DNA from: Planctomycetia bacterium
GTDB taxonomy: Bacteria; Planctomycetota; Planctomycetia; Gemmatales; Gemmataceae
Assembly (NCBI GenBank): GCA_005772955.1
Contig: SXID01000216.1
Coordinates: 1 to 64,000 of the forward strand
Direction of reading: 5' to 3'
DNA: 64,000 nucleotides
Position numbers and translations under genes: made by a program. The stretch's first letter is position 1. Each line of letters begins with the position of its first letter. Positions 24,272 through 32,422 of this stretch are shown here, piece by piece. The notes under the pieces were generated by a model. That model saw only the letters and a list, made by a program, of their open reading frames with translations, made no database searches and was not told the DNA's origin.

Positions 24272-27200
24272 TTGTCGAACACGACGTCGAAAGACACGAA
24301 AGACACAAAAGAGAAGAAGGTCCGGGTCTTCACCCTGGCCAAGGAGTTGAACGTCGAGAGCAAATTGCTCCTCGACTACTGCAAGGAACTCGGATTCGCT
24401 GAGATCACCAACCAGCTTAGTGGTTTGATCCCGGAGCAGGCCGACGCGCTGAAGGAACGGGCCAAGAAGGTTTCGAAACCCGGTGCCGGTCACGCTCCAG
24501 CGCCCGTGTCTGGCGTTCCCCCGAAGAACATTATTCCCCCACTCGCGAAATCCATTCACGCGATCCCCAAAGCACTCCCGAAGCCGGCACCCAAGCCCGC
24601 CGAACCTGTCGCGCAGCCCGTGGTCGAAGTCACGCCGGTGGAAGTTCCTGAACCGCCCGCTCCCACGCCGACCGTTGTGGCCGAATCGCTCGCGACTGTT
24701 CTCACGCCGGTCGTTCGCCCCGCGACCCCGCCCGCGCCGCCGAAGAATGTTATTCCCGCGCTCGGCGGTAGCGGAATGCGGAACCTGAGCGGTCGTCCCG
24801 CGGCCACTCCCCAGCGCACCGCCACACCGGTGGCTTCGCCTCCCCCGGTTGCGACTCCTGCCGCGACGACCCCGGAGGTGACTGTTGCCCCGACGCCCGT
24901 GGTGACACCCGCCGCGGTCGAAGCACCGGCCCCGCTCGCGCCGACTCCGGTCGCTCACGCTCCCAGTTCGTCTTTGCCCGCTGCGCCGCCCGCGTCGGCC
25001 GCAGTTCCGACGCCGACCGTGCAGGCCCCGCCGGCGCCGCCGAAGAATTTCATCCCCGCGACCACGGGACAGCAGACCTCACGCCCGAACGTGTTGAGTC
25101 GTGCACCGGCCCCACCACCGCCACGGCATATCGCGGCCCCGCGAACCGGCGGTGGCGCGCCGCCTCCCGGTTCGCAAGGCCCGCGGTCCGGCACGACCAG
25201 CGCGCCTGGTCAGCGCCCTGGCGGTCAGGGTGGTCCTTCGGGGCCAGGCGCTCCGCGAACGGGCAGCGCGCCTGGCGCGCCCAACCGCCCAGCCGTCGGT
25301 GGTCCGCCCAAGTCGGCACAAGGTCAGTCGGTCAAGCTCACGCCCGAAATGATTGAGCGACTCCGCGCGGCCAGCGCCCGCGGTCAGCGTATGTCGATCA
25401 ACGAAATCGCGCGTACCCCGATCCCGGCCCCTGGCGCGCCGCCCAAGCCGGGCGACCCGCCGCGCCCCGGCACCCCGCCGCGCCCCGGCGCCGCACCGGG
25501 CCTCCCGCCGCGCCCCGGCGAGATCATTGACGACGAGGAAGAGAAGAAGAAGGCCGGCGTCATTGGCCGCGACTCTCGGCACAAGGGTCGCGCTGGCGGC
25601 GGTCGCGCCGGCGGCGCGGGTGGGGCGCGTGTCGATCGCGGGTCGATCGTCATTGGGTCCGGCGGGGTCGAGATGGTCGAACAGCAGTGGGGTTCGCGGC
25701 GCGGGCCGCGTCAGGCGCTGCTCCGCAAGGCGCTTCGCGGCAAGATCGCGCCGATCATCAAGGAAGGTATGATCGAGATTGGGCTGCCAATCACGGTTCG
25801 TAGCCTGTCCGACGCCATCGGCATGAAGGTGGCGGAACTGTCCAAGCGGCTGATGAAGGAGACGAACCAGCTTTACGGCAACAACTCGCCGGTGGACTTC
25901 GACACCGCCGCGCTCATCGCCGTCGAGAAGAACATCGAACTGGTCATCAAGCGGCAGAAGACCGCCGAAGAGATTCTGATCCAGGAGTTCGAGGAACGCG
26001 AGAAGAGCGTCGATCCAGAGAAGCTCCGGCCGCGCCCCCCAGTCGTCACGATCATGGGTCACGTGGACCACGGCAAGACTTCGCTGCTCGACAAGATTCG
26101 GCGGTCGAACATCGCGGCCGGCGAGGTCGGCGGCATCACGCAGGTGATCCGCGCCTGGTCCGTCACGCACAAGATCGAAGACCCGGAGACCGGCGAAAAA
26201 GTCATCGAGCGGCCAATCACGTTCCTCGATACACCCGGCCACGAGGCATTCACGAAGATGCGCGCCCGCGGTGCCAACGTCACCGACATTGCCATCATCG
26301 TGGTTGCCGCGACTGACGGCGTCATGCCGCAGACACAGGAGGCCATCGCTCACGCCCGCGCCGCGGACGTGCGAATCGTCGTCGCCATCAACAAGGTGGA
26401 CGCGCCGAATGCGAACATCGATCGCACCCGACGCCAGCTCTACCAAGAGAACCTGCTCCCCGACGACATGGGCGGCGACATCCAGTTCGTCGAGACCTCG
26501 GCCATCACTGGCCAGGGCATCGACGACCTGCTGAACGCGATCCTGATCGAGGCGGAAATCAACCTCGCTGACGACCTCCAGGCCGACCCGGACCGACCCG
26601 CGAATGGCACCTGCCTCGAAGCCTACATGACCGCCGACGAGGGCGTGATGGCAACCGTGCTCGTGCAGCAGGGTACGCTCAAGACGGGCGACATCGTGCT
26701 GTGCGGTGCGAACTACGGCCGCGTCCGTTCCATGCAGAACGACATGGGCTTGGAGATCGAGGAGGCTGGCCCGAGTACGCCGGTGCGGATCACCGGGTTG
26801 GGCGGCGTGCCCAACGCCGATGACCCGTTCTACGCGGTCGAGGAACTGACCACCGCGGCCAAGATCGCCGAGGCCCGCGAGAAGAAAGACCGCGAGGAGA
26901 AACTCAACCGGTTCACGACGGTGACCCTCGATAACTTCGCCGCGACCAAGAGCCGGCAGAAGATCACTGAGTTGAAGATCATTCTGAAGGCCGAGGCTCG
27001 TGGCTCGGTCGAGGCGATCAAGAAGGAGTTGGAGAAACTGACGCACGAAGAGGTGACCACTCGCGTGCTGCACGCCGGCATCGGGGCGATCACCGAGTCC
27101 GATGTGCAACTGGCGCTCATCAGCCCAAACGACACGCTCGTCATCGGGTTCAACGTGACCTCCGACGACGCGGCCCTGAAGTTGGCCGAGGGCCGCGCGA

Positions 27201-27598
27201 TCAGCCTCCGCGAGTACCAGATCATCTACAACCTCGTGGACGACGTGAAGGCCCAACTGGAAGGCAGGCTCAAGCCGATCGAGGAAGTGGTTCACCTGGG
27301 CCGCGCGGTCATCCGGCAGACGTTCAAGCACGGCAAGGTGGGCACGATCGCCGGGTGCTACGTCACCAGCGGCGTGCTGGAACGCTCGGCCCGCGTCCGC
27401 GTCATCCGTGGCGGCGTGGTGGTGTTCCCGCCGGCCGACCGCGTGGTCGGTCTGGACTCGCTCAAGCGATTCAAGGACGACGCAAAGGAAGTCCGCGAGG
27501 GCTTCGAGTGTGGTCTGAAGATCACCGGTTACGACGACATCAAGGTGGACGACGTGATCGAAGCATTCAAGATCGAGATACGGGCACGAACCCTCTAA
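24272..27598 (+). CDS. infB: Translation initiation factor IF-2
   Basis: A 1108-residue IF-2, longer than the ~890 of E. coli because of a Pro/Ala/Gly-rich linker at about residues 75-430. It delivers fMet-tRNA to the 30S subunit using GTP. The TTG start at 24272 follows GAGAGGAG. The IF2_N module is at about 17-70 ([19 protein letters not shown]). The GTPase motifs are GHVDHGKTS (596-604), DTPGH (653-657) and NKVD (707-710). EF-Tu-like domain 2, domain 3 and the C-terminal tRNA-binding domain ([18 protein letters not shown]) are all present. Confidence 0.97.
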   Translation: MSNTTSKDTKDTKEKKVRVFTLAKELNVESKLLLDYCKELGFAEITNQLSGLIPEQADALKERAKKVSKPGAGHAPAPVSGVPPKNIIPPLAKSIHAIPKALPKPAPKPAEPVAQPVVEVTPVEVPEPPAPTPTVVAESLATVLTPVVRPATPPAPPKNVIPALGGSGMRNLSGRPAATPQRTATPVASPPPVATPAATTPEVTVAPTPVVTPAAVEAPAPLAPTPVAHAPSSSLPAAPPASAAVPTPTVQAPPAPPKNFIPATTGQQTSRPNVLSRAPAPPPPRHIAAPRTGGGAPPPGSQGPRSGTTSAPGQRPGGQGGPSGPGAPRTGSAPGAPNRPAVGGPPKSAQGQSVKLTPEMIERLRAASARGQRMSINEIARTPIPAPGAPPKPGDPPRPGTPPRPGAAPGLPPRPGEIIDDEEEKKKAGVIGRDSRHKGRAGGGRAGGAGGARVDRGSIVIGSGGVEMVEQQWGSRRGPRQALLRKALRGKIAPIIKEGMIEIGLPITVRSLSDAIGMKVAELSKRLMKETNQLYGNNSPVDFDTAALIAVEKNIELVIKRQKTAEEILIQEFEEREKSVDPEKLRPRPPVVTIMGHVDHGKTSLLDKIRRSNIAAGEVGGITQVIRAWSVTHKIEDPETGEKVIERPITFLDTPGHEAFTKMRARGANVTDIAIIVVAATDGVMPQTQEAIAHARAADVRIVVAINKVDAPNANIDRTRRQLYQENLLPDDMGGDIQFVETSAITGQGIDDLLNAILIEAEINLADDLQADPDRPANGTCLEAYMTADEGVMATVLVQQGTLKTGDIVLCGANYGRVRSMQNDMGLEIEEAGPSTPVRITGLGGVPNADDPFYAVEELTTAAKIAEAREKKDREEKLNRFTTVTLDNFAATKSRQKITELKIILKAEARGSVEAIKKELEKLTHEEVTTRVLHAGIGAITESDVQLALISPNDTLVIGFNVTSDDAALKLAEGRAISLREYQIIYNLVDDVKAQLEGRLKPIEEVVHLGRAVIRQTFKHGKVGTIAGCYVTSGVLERSARVRVIRGGVVVFPPADRVVGLDSLKRFKDDAKEVREGFECGLKITGYDDIKVDDVIEAFKIEIRARTL

Positions 27599-27675
27599 CA
27601 GTTGCGAGTTGCGAGCAACGAGTTCAGACAGGAATTCTTTCTTACTCGCAACTCGCAACTCGTAACTCGCAACTG
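27599..27675. repeat. Inverted repeat at the infB-ylxP junction
   Basis: Outer arms 27599-27615 and 27659-27675 match at 16 of 17 positions and consist of TTGCGAGT-type units. Same family as 24025-24132 and 30946-31042. It occupies practically the whole 82-bp gap between infB and ylxP. Confidence 0.75.
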
Positions 27676-27680
27676 ACGAT

Positions 27681-27974
27681 ATGGTTATCGGTTCCCTGAC
27701 AGTCCGGTTGCTGGTTCGCGAGAGCCGCACGTTGAAAGACAAGCGGCAGGTCGTGCGGAGCATACTGGACCGCGTTCGCAACGAGTTCAACGTGTCCACT
27801 GCGGAAGTGGACACACACGACGACGTAAAATTGGTAACGCTCGGCTTCGCTGCGGTCGGCTTCGAGAACGCGGGCGTTCAGGGCGTGCTGCAGAAGATCC
27901 AAGAGGCGCTTCGCGTTCACCCGGTCGCGGAGTACCTCGGTGGCGAAGTGACCGTCGGGAGCGAGGTCGTTTAA
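27681..27974 (+). CDS. ylxP: DUF503 family protein YlxP
   Basis: A 97-residue YlxP/DUF503 protein: MVIGSLTVRLLVRESRTLKD at the start, KRQVVRSILDRVRNEFNVS and the alternating strand VKLVTLGFAAVGF. The family is widely conserved between infB and rbfA, as here, and is thought to help ribosome assembly or translation, though its exact function is not settled. The ATG comes only five bases after the palindrome 27599-27675, so no independent ribosome binding site is evident outside it. Confidence 0.88.
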   Translation: MVIGSLTVRLLVRESRTLKDKRQVVRSILDRVRNEFNVSTAEVDTHDDVKLVTLGFAAVGFENAGVQGVLQKIQEALRVHPVAEYLGGEVTVGSEVV

Positions 27975-27979
27975 GGCGT

Positions 27980-28081
27980 GTTTGGTGTTTAGTGTTTGGT
28001 GTTTCGTCTCGACCCCAGCAGGTGTTGCGAACTCCAACGGCTAAACGCGCGGCACCAAACACCAAACACTAAACACCAAAC
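27980..28081. repeat. Perfect 25-bp inverted repeat at the ylxP-rbfA junction
   Basis: Arms 27980-28004 and 28057-28081 are perfect reverse complements (25 bp), built from GTTTGGTGTTTAGT units, with a 52-bp spacer. The right arm ends eight bases before the rbfA ATG. Confidence 0.88.
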
Positions 28082-28088
28082 AAGGCAA

Positions 28089-28538
28089 ATGAAATCTCAC
28101 CGGATAGCGCGCGTGTCGGAAGTGATCCGCGAAACTGCGGCCAACGCCATTTTGTTCGAGCTGAAAGACCCGCGAGTCAAGAACGTTACGGTCACACGCG
28201 CCGAAGTCTCCGGCGACCTCCAACACGCGAAGGTGTTCGTCTCGATCATGGGTACCGAGAAGGAACAGGCGCTCACGATGCACGGGCTGAAGAGCGCGGC
28301 CGGGTTCGTTCAGACGAAGCTCGCGGACCGGCTCACGTCGCGCTACATTCCGCACGTCACGTTCGTCATCGACGAGGGCGTGAAGAAGAGCATCGAGATC
28401 GGTCGCCTCATCCGCGAAGAGAATGAACGGCTCGCGGCCGACAAGCAACAGGACGAAGCCGCCACGGACGTTGAGCAGGACGAAGCAGAGACCGATGAGC
28501 CAGAAGCCGCCGAAGGAACGACGGACCGCCCTCAGTAA
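28089..28538 (+). CDS. rbfA: Ribosome-binding factor A
   Basis: A 149-residue RbfA, a KH-fold protein that binds the 30S subunit and helps 16S rRNA 5'-end maturation, also needed in the cold. ATG at 28089 begins MKSHRIARVSEVIRE. ELKDPRVKNVTVTRAEVSGD and AKVFVSIMG are the family core, and LADRLTSRYIPHVTFVIDEG is the C-terminal strand-helix. An acidic tail (EQDEAETDEPEAAEG) extends beyond the usual end. The position after ylxP is canonical; truB, the usual next gene, is not present. Confidence 0.95.
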   Translation: MKSHRIARVSEVIRETAANAILFELKDPRVKNVTVTRAEVSGDLQHAKVFVSIMGTEKEQALTMHGLKSAAGFVQTKLADRLTSRYIPHVTFVIDEGVKKSIEIGRLIREENERLAADKQQDEAATDVEQDEAETDEPEAAEGTTDRPQ

Positions 28539-28617
28539 GTTTTCGTGAGACATCGCCCCTCCGGGGCAAACGCTAAACGACGACTGGGCGAACGCCACGG
28601 AACCGGAGTCCCACCGA

Positions 28618-29415
28618 ATGCCGGCCATCACGAACAAACAGCAACTCCTGACCCAGGCGCACGCGGTCCTCAAGAAGAGGTTCCCGCTACCCGCCCTGGA
28701 GCCGGAAACGCCGCGCCCGCTCCTCGAAGAACTGCTCTTCGCGATCTGTCGCGAGGGCAGCACCACCGCCGACGCGGAGGCCGCTTACACGCGCCTCCAC
28801 AAAGTGTTCGTGGACTGGAACGAAGTTCGCGTCAGCACCGTGCAAGAAGTGGCCGACGCACTGAAACCGCTGCCGAACTCCGGCCCGCGAGCCGGGTGGA
28901 TCATCGGTGTTCTTCATGCCGTTTTCGAGATGAACTACTCGTACGACCTCGGTGACATGGAGAAGAAGGGGCTGAAGCAGGCCGCCAAGCAGGTGTCGCG
29001 TTACTTCAACGAGAAAGACCTGAAGAGCATCGGCTTGAAGCAGGCCGCGAAGCAGATCGCACGATTCAAGCAGGTGAACGATTTCGCAGTGGCGTGGGTG
29101 GTGCAGCGGAACCTCGGCGGGCACGCGATCCCGCTCGATGGCCCCACGTTCCGCGTGCTGCGTCGGTTGAACGTCATCGAGGAAACCGACGCCGACGACA
29201 TGGAATCGGTCCGCGGTGGCATCGAGCACGTGATCCCGAAGACCCGAGGCCCCGAGTTCACCGAACTGATGAGCATCCACGCGAAGGAACTGTGCACCGA
29301 CAAGACGCCGCTGTGTGCGCAGTGCCCACTGAAAAACGACTGCCCTACCGGGATCGAAAACCTGAAGAAGCCAGAGAAGGAAAAGCCCGACTCGAAGCCA
29401 AAGAAGTCGCGGTAA
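28618..29415 (+). CDS. HhH-GPD DNA glycosylase with 4Fe-4S cluster, no catalytic lysine
   Basis: A 265-residue member of the endonuclease III superfamily of base-excision DNA glycosylases. The C-terminal iron-sulfur loop is intact: Cys226-X6-Cys233-X2-Cys236-X5-Cys242. The conserved catalytic Asp is Asp174 in HAIPLDGPTFRVLRRLN. The Nth lysine, expected 18 residues before it, is Phe156, and the HhH hairpin GVGRK has degenerated to QVNDF. It is therefore likely monofunctional, or not a classical Nth. Residues ~119-150 contain two GLKQAAKQ copies, a local duplication. The C terminus is Lys-rich. It follows rbfA, where truB is usually found. Confidence 0.75.
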   Translation: MPAITNKQQLLTQAHAVLKKRFPLPALEPETPRPLLEELLFAICREGSTTADAEAAYTRLHKVFVDWNEVRVSTVQEVADALKPLPNSGPRAGWIIGVLHAVFEMNYSYDLGDMEKKGLKQAAKQVSRYFNEKDLKSIGLKQAAKQIARFKQVNDFAVAWVVQRNLGGHAIPLDGPTFRVLRRLNVIEETDADDMESVRGGIEHVIPKTRGPEFTELMSIHAKELCTDKTPLCAQCPLKNDCPTGIENLKKPEKEKPDSKPKKSR

Positions 29416-29681
29416 GACTCGCGATATACAACCAGGGGCTCACGACCCTGGGCAGAGGAGAGGGTGGGCGCCGCCCATACCTTCGTTACAGGTCGATCCT
29501 TTCAGACTTTGGACCCGATTTATTCGTCCCAAATTACCCAGATAACCGGCGCAAGGTCGCGCCTTTTGCCCATCACATTAGTGGCCCACATCGCCCGCGG
29601 AATCCGCCCATATCGGTCAACCTCCCCGGCTCGCGCGTCCGATACACGGACAGCCTGCCGCTTTGACGCCGAGGCTTTGTG

Positions 29682-30941
29682 ATGCCTGCACCGCTGGACC
29701 GGCTGATCGACGCGCTCGCGGATACCGGAATGACCCGGTTCTTCCGGCGCATGTTCGACGACTACCCCCACCTGCTGATGAAAGACCAGACCGTCGAAGC
29801 CGTGAGGCCCGATCGCACGTTCAAGCTCGGCGGCCGGTGGGTCACCAACTTCGGCTCCGACAGTTTCCTCGGCCTCGATCAAGACCCGCGAGTGATCGCC
29901 GCTATCGAGCGCGGCGTGCACGCGTGGGGATCGCACAACGGCAGTTCGCGCGCGTTCGCGTCGGTCGAACCGAACGTGCGAGCCGAACACAAGATCGCCG
30001 AGTGGCTCGGCACCGAGGCCGCGCTCATCTATCCCTCCGTCACGCTCGCCAACGTCGGCGCCTTGCCGGGCCTCGTCACTCGGCGCGACGTACTCGTCGC
30101 GGATCAGTTCGCACATAACTCAATCGACGAGGGCCTGAAGCTCGCGCGAGCGCGCGGCGTCCGTACCGCGAAGTTCGCGCACAACCGCCCCGACGCGCTC
30201 GAACAGACGCTCCGCGGGCTGCAACCGTTTCGACACACGGTGATCGCGGTGGACGGCGTGTACAGCATGAGCGGAGAACTGCCGCCGCTGGCGGAGTTCC
30301 AACGCGTCGCCAGGCGGCACAACGGCTGCCTCTACGTCGATGACGCGCACGCAAGCGGGGTACTGGGCGAACAGGGGCGCGGGACCGTGCGCGAGACGCT
30401 CGGCGGCTACGACAACGTGCTGACCATCGGCTCGCTCTCGAAAGGCTTCTCGTGCTTGGGCGGGTTCGTCGCTGGCTCGCAAAATGCCGTCGATGTGCTG
30501 AAATTGCGGTCAAACTCGCTCATCTTCGGCGGGCCGGTTCCGCCCCCGTACCTCGAAGCGGTGTGTACGGTGGTGGACATCCTGATGTCCGCCGAGTACC
30601 CGGCAATGCGGGCGAAACTCGACCTGAACGTGCGGCGTCTAATCGACGGCGCTTCCCGGTTGGGGTTGGCCGTGATGGGCGGGCTCGTGCCGATTGTATC
30701 CGTACTGGTCGGAACGGAAGAAGCCACGCTGAAGGCCGGGAAGTTCCTGTACGAGAGCGGCTATTACGTGCAGTCGGTGGTGTTCCCCGCAGTGCCGCAC
30801 GGCGCCGGCGTGCTGCGAATGCAGGTGAACGCGAACCACGCACCCGAACAGATCGACGGCTTGCTCGACGCGCTGGCCACGCTCAAGGACGCGACCCCAA
30901 TGCCGGAACCCGCGGTGCTCGCGGCTCTGGTGGCAGCCTGA
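29682..30941 (+). CDS. PLP-dependent aminotransferase, BioF/KBL/SPT (alpha-oxoamine synthase) family
   Basis: A 419-residue fold-type I PLP enzyme of the alpha-oxoamine synthase family, which condenses an amino acid with an acyl-CoA (AONS, KBL, serine palmitoyltransferase). Visible features are the SHNGSSRAFASV substrate region, VDGVYSMSGELPPL, the PLP-binding YVDDAHASGVLGEQG and the Schiff-base lysine in TIGSLSKGFSCLGGF. The ATG at 29682 is used; GTG three bases upstream is possible. No biotin or sphingolipid genes are adjacent, so the exact reaction is not assigned. The 266-bp upstream gap holds a small CCAGGG/CCCTGG hairpin. Confidence 0.85.
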   Translation: MPAPLDRLIDALADTGMTRFFRRMFDDYPHLLMKDQTVEAVRPDRTFKLGGRWVTNFGSDSFLGLDQDPRVIAAIERGVHAWGSHNGSSRAFASVEPNVRAEHKIAEWLGTEAALIYPSVTLANVGALPGLVTRRDVLVADQFAHNSIDEGLKLARARGVRTAKFAHNRPDALEQTLRGLQPFRHTVIAVDGVYSMSGELPPLAEFQRVARRHNGCLYVDDAHASGVLGEQGRGTVRETLGGYDNVLTIGSLSKGFSCLGGFVAGSQNAVDVLKLRSNSLIFGGPVPPPYLEAVCTVVDILMSAEYPAMRAKLDLNVRRLIDGASRLGLAVMGGLVPIVSVLVGTEEATLKAGKFLYESGYYVQSVVFPAVPHGAGVLRMQVNANHAPEQIDGLLDALATLKDATPMPEPAVLAALVAA

Positions 30942-30945
30942 CACT

Positions 30946-31042
30946 CCGTGACGAGTAACGAGTGACGAGTCGCGAGCCAAGGCAGAAGACAAACTGCCTC
31001 TCCTGACTTGGCTCGTAACTCGTCACTCGTTACTCGTCACGG
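30946..31042. repeat. Inverted repeat, 35-bp arms
   Basis: Arms 30946-30980 and 31008-31042 match at 33 of 35 positions, built from GTGACGAGTAACGAGTGACG units, of the same family as 24025-24132. It ends six bases before the ATG of the SMR gene at 31049. Confidence 0.88.
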
Positions 31043-31048
31043 ACGCAA

Positions 31049-31378
31049 ATGCACTGGCTCTACCTCATCGCCGCTGGCTTCTTCGAGTGCGGGTTCACCA
31101 CCTGCCTGAAGCTCTCTGACGGGCTGACCCGGATCGGCTGGGCGGTGGCGTTCGTACTGCTGTCGATGGTCAGCTTCGGGCTGCTCACGCTCGCGGCACA
31201 GAAGATCTCACTGGGCACCGCATACGCGGTGTGGACCGGCATCGGCGCGGCCGGCACCGCGCTCATCGGAATCATCTGGTTCAAAGACCCGGCGACGTTC
31301 TGGCGACTCTTCTTCCTGACGGGTTTGATCGGCTGCCTGATCGGGCTGAAACTCGCCTCGCCGGAAAAGGCCAAGTGA
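31049..31378 (+). CDS. Small multidrug resistance (SMR) transporter, SugE/Gdx-like
   Basis: A 109-residue protein with four transmembrane helices, the size of the SMR family. The essential membrane glutamate is in AAGFFECGFTTCLKLSDG. This version (Phe-Glu-Cys-Gly-Phe, then Thr/Lys) and AYAVWTGIGAAGTALIG with IWFKDPATFWR resemble the SugE/Gdx subgroup, which exports guanidinium, more than EmrE. SMR proteins work as antiparallel dimers in the inner membrane with proton antiport. No guanidine riboswitch was recognised upstream; the upstream space is the palindrome 30946-31042. Confidence 0.9.
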   Translation: MHWLYLIAAGFFECGFTTCLKLSDGLTRIGWAVAFVLLSMVSFGLLTLAAQKISLGTAYAVWTGIGAAGTALIGIIWFKDPATFWRLFFLTGLIGCLIGLKLASPEKAK

Positions 31379-31411
31379 TTTGGAGGGTGGGCACTGCCCA
31401 TCTCTTCAAAA

Positions 31412-32074
31412 CTACATCTCGTCGCTGAACACGCGGTCGAAGTCGCCGACCCCGGCGCGCATCGCGAGTTGGCGGAAGGCGTCCGCGAAGTCGTCGGTCG
31501 TGTGGTGCAGGTGTTCGGCCTCGGAGATGAGCGGCAGAATCGCCCTTCTCTGAACGCCCTGATCGCGTAACACGCGGCGGAACGGCTTCAAGTTCGGCGC
31601 GTAGATGTGGAACAGTTTGTGTTCGTCGAACTGTACTTCGATCGGCTTGCGGTCGGCCAGCACCGCGACCCCGGTGCAGCCGTCGTGCGTGAGCAACTCC
31701 TCGAAGTCGCAGAAGTAGCTCGCGAGAACCGCCCGGTCGATGTGTTCGCGGCGCAGGTCGGTGTGGCCGTCCGCAAGCGAGCCGTGGCTGCTCTCCAGAA
31801 CGACGTGAACCACCTCACCCAGCGGTTCGAGCAGCGCCAAGAACGTCTCGAACAGCCGCTCCGCGGTGACGGCTGCCGAAAGCATCGGCAGGCGCAACTT
31901 CGCGCGGCGGTCACGGAAGACCTCCACGCGGTAGCCCTGACGCGGGCGAACGGGCAGCCCGGACCCAGGACGGATTGCGTCCGTGAGGGTGAAATCGCCG
32001 TAGGAATTAACGGACAGGTGTGCGGCAAACCGGTCAGGAGTCACGGGGACACCTCGCTGCGACATCGGTTCCAA
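31412..32074 (-). CDS. Conserved hypothetical protein
   Basis: A 220-residue protein without a domain I recognise. No signal peptide or membrane segment is visible. It looks like a soluble alpha/beta protein: FTLTDAIRPGSGLPV, AAVTAERLFETFLALLEPLG, VVHVVLESSHGS, GCTGVAVLADRKPIEVQFDE. The start may be the ATG at 32074 or the one at 32065. It is convergent with the SMR gene (33-bp gap) and transcribed away from the transglutaminase-like gene. Function unknown. Confidence 0.6.
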   Translation of the reverse strand: MEPMSQRGVPVTPDRFAAHLSVNSYGDFTLTDAIRPGSGLPVRPRQGYRVEVFRDRRAKLRLPMLSAAVTAERLFETFLALLEPLGEVVHVVLESSHGSLADGHTDLRREHIDRAVLASYFCDFEELLTHDGCTGVAVLADRKPIEVQFDEHKLFHIYAPNLKPFRRVLRDQGVQRRAILPLISEAEHLHHTTDDFADAFRQLAMRAGVGDFDRVFSDEM

Positions 32075-32422
32075 AGAACCCAGGGTCGAGACGTTTATCA
32101 GTGGTGTCGCGTCATGGCGTGCGGCGTCTGGTTTGGGTTACCCCAGACACAGGAGCATAGCTCCTGTTTGGCGTCGTGGCGTCCTTGCCGGCGGAATTGT
32201 AGCGAGCCAGGAGTCCAGAGCACGCGAAACTGGCGCGAACTCCGGGTGTTCTGATTAGAGGACTGGTGTATGATCGGGGACAATGGGGCGGCAGGAGCGG
32301 CCCGTTACCAACAGGCTGGGAGCGGATTCCGTTAAACCGGTCAAGCTCGGGCCAGCGGAACGTGAATAGGTAACCAGGGGTTGAAACCCTTGGCTCTAGC
32401 AGACGGCACCCGGAGAGCGGTC
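32075..32422. other. Divergent intergenic region (348 bp)
   Basis: No gene recognised. It holds an eight-base hairpin ACAGGAGC-ATA-GCTCCTGT (32149-32167) and a near-perfect CCAGGGGTT/AACCCTTGG hairpin (32374-32393) that resembles the element at 40631-40667. TATGAT at 32269-32274 could be a -10 box for the transglutaminase-like gene, but no good -35 is seen. GGAGAG just before 32423 is a likely ribosome binding site. Confidence 0.45.

Noticed and set aside
25079-27814. A 911-codon open frame antisense to infB
   Set aside because: It runs opposite to a gene with full IF-2 motifs. In GC-rich DNA with GC at third positions such shadow frames are common, and its translation shows no domain and odd composition.
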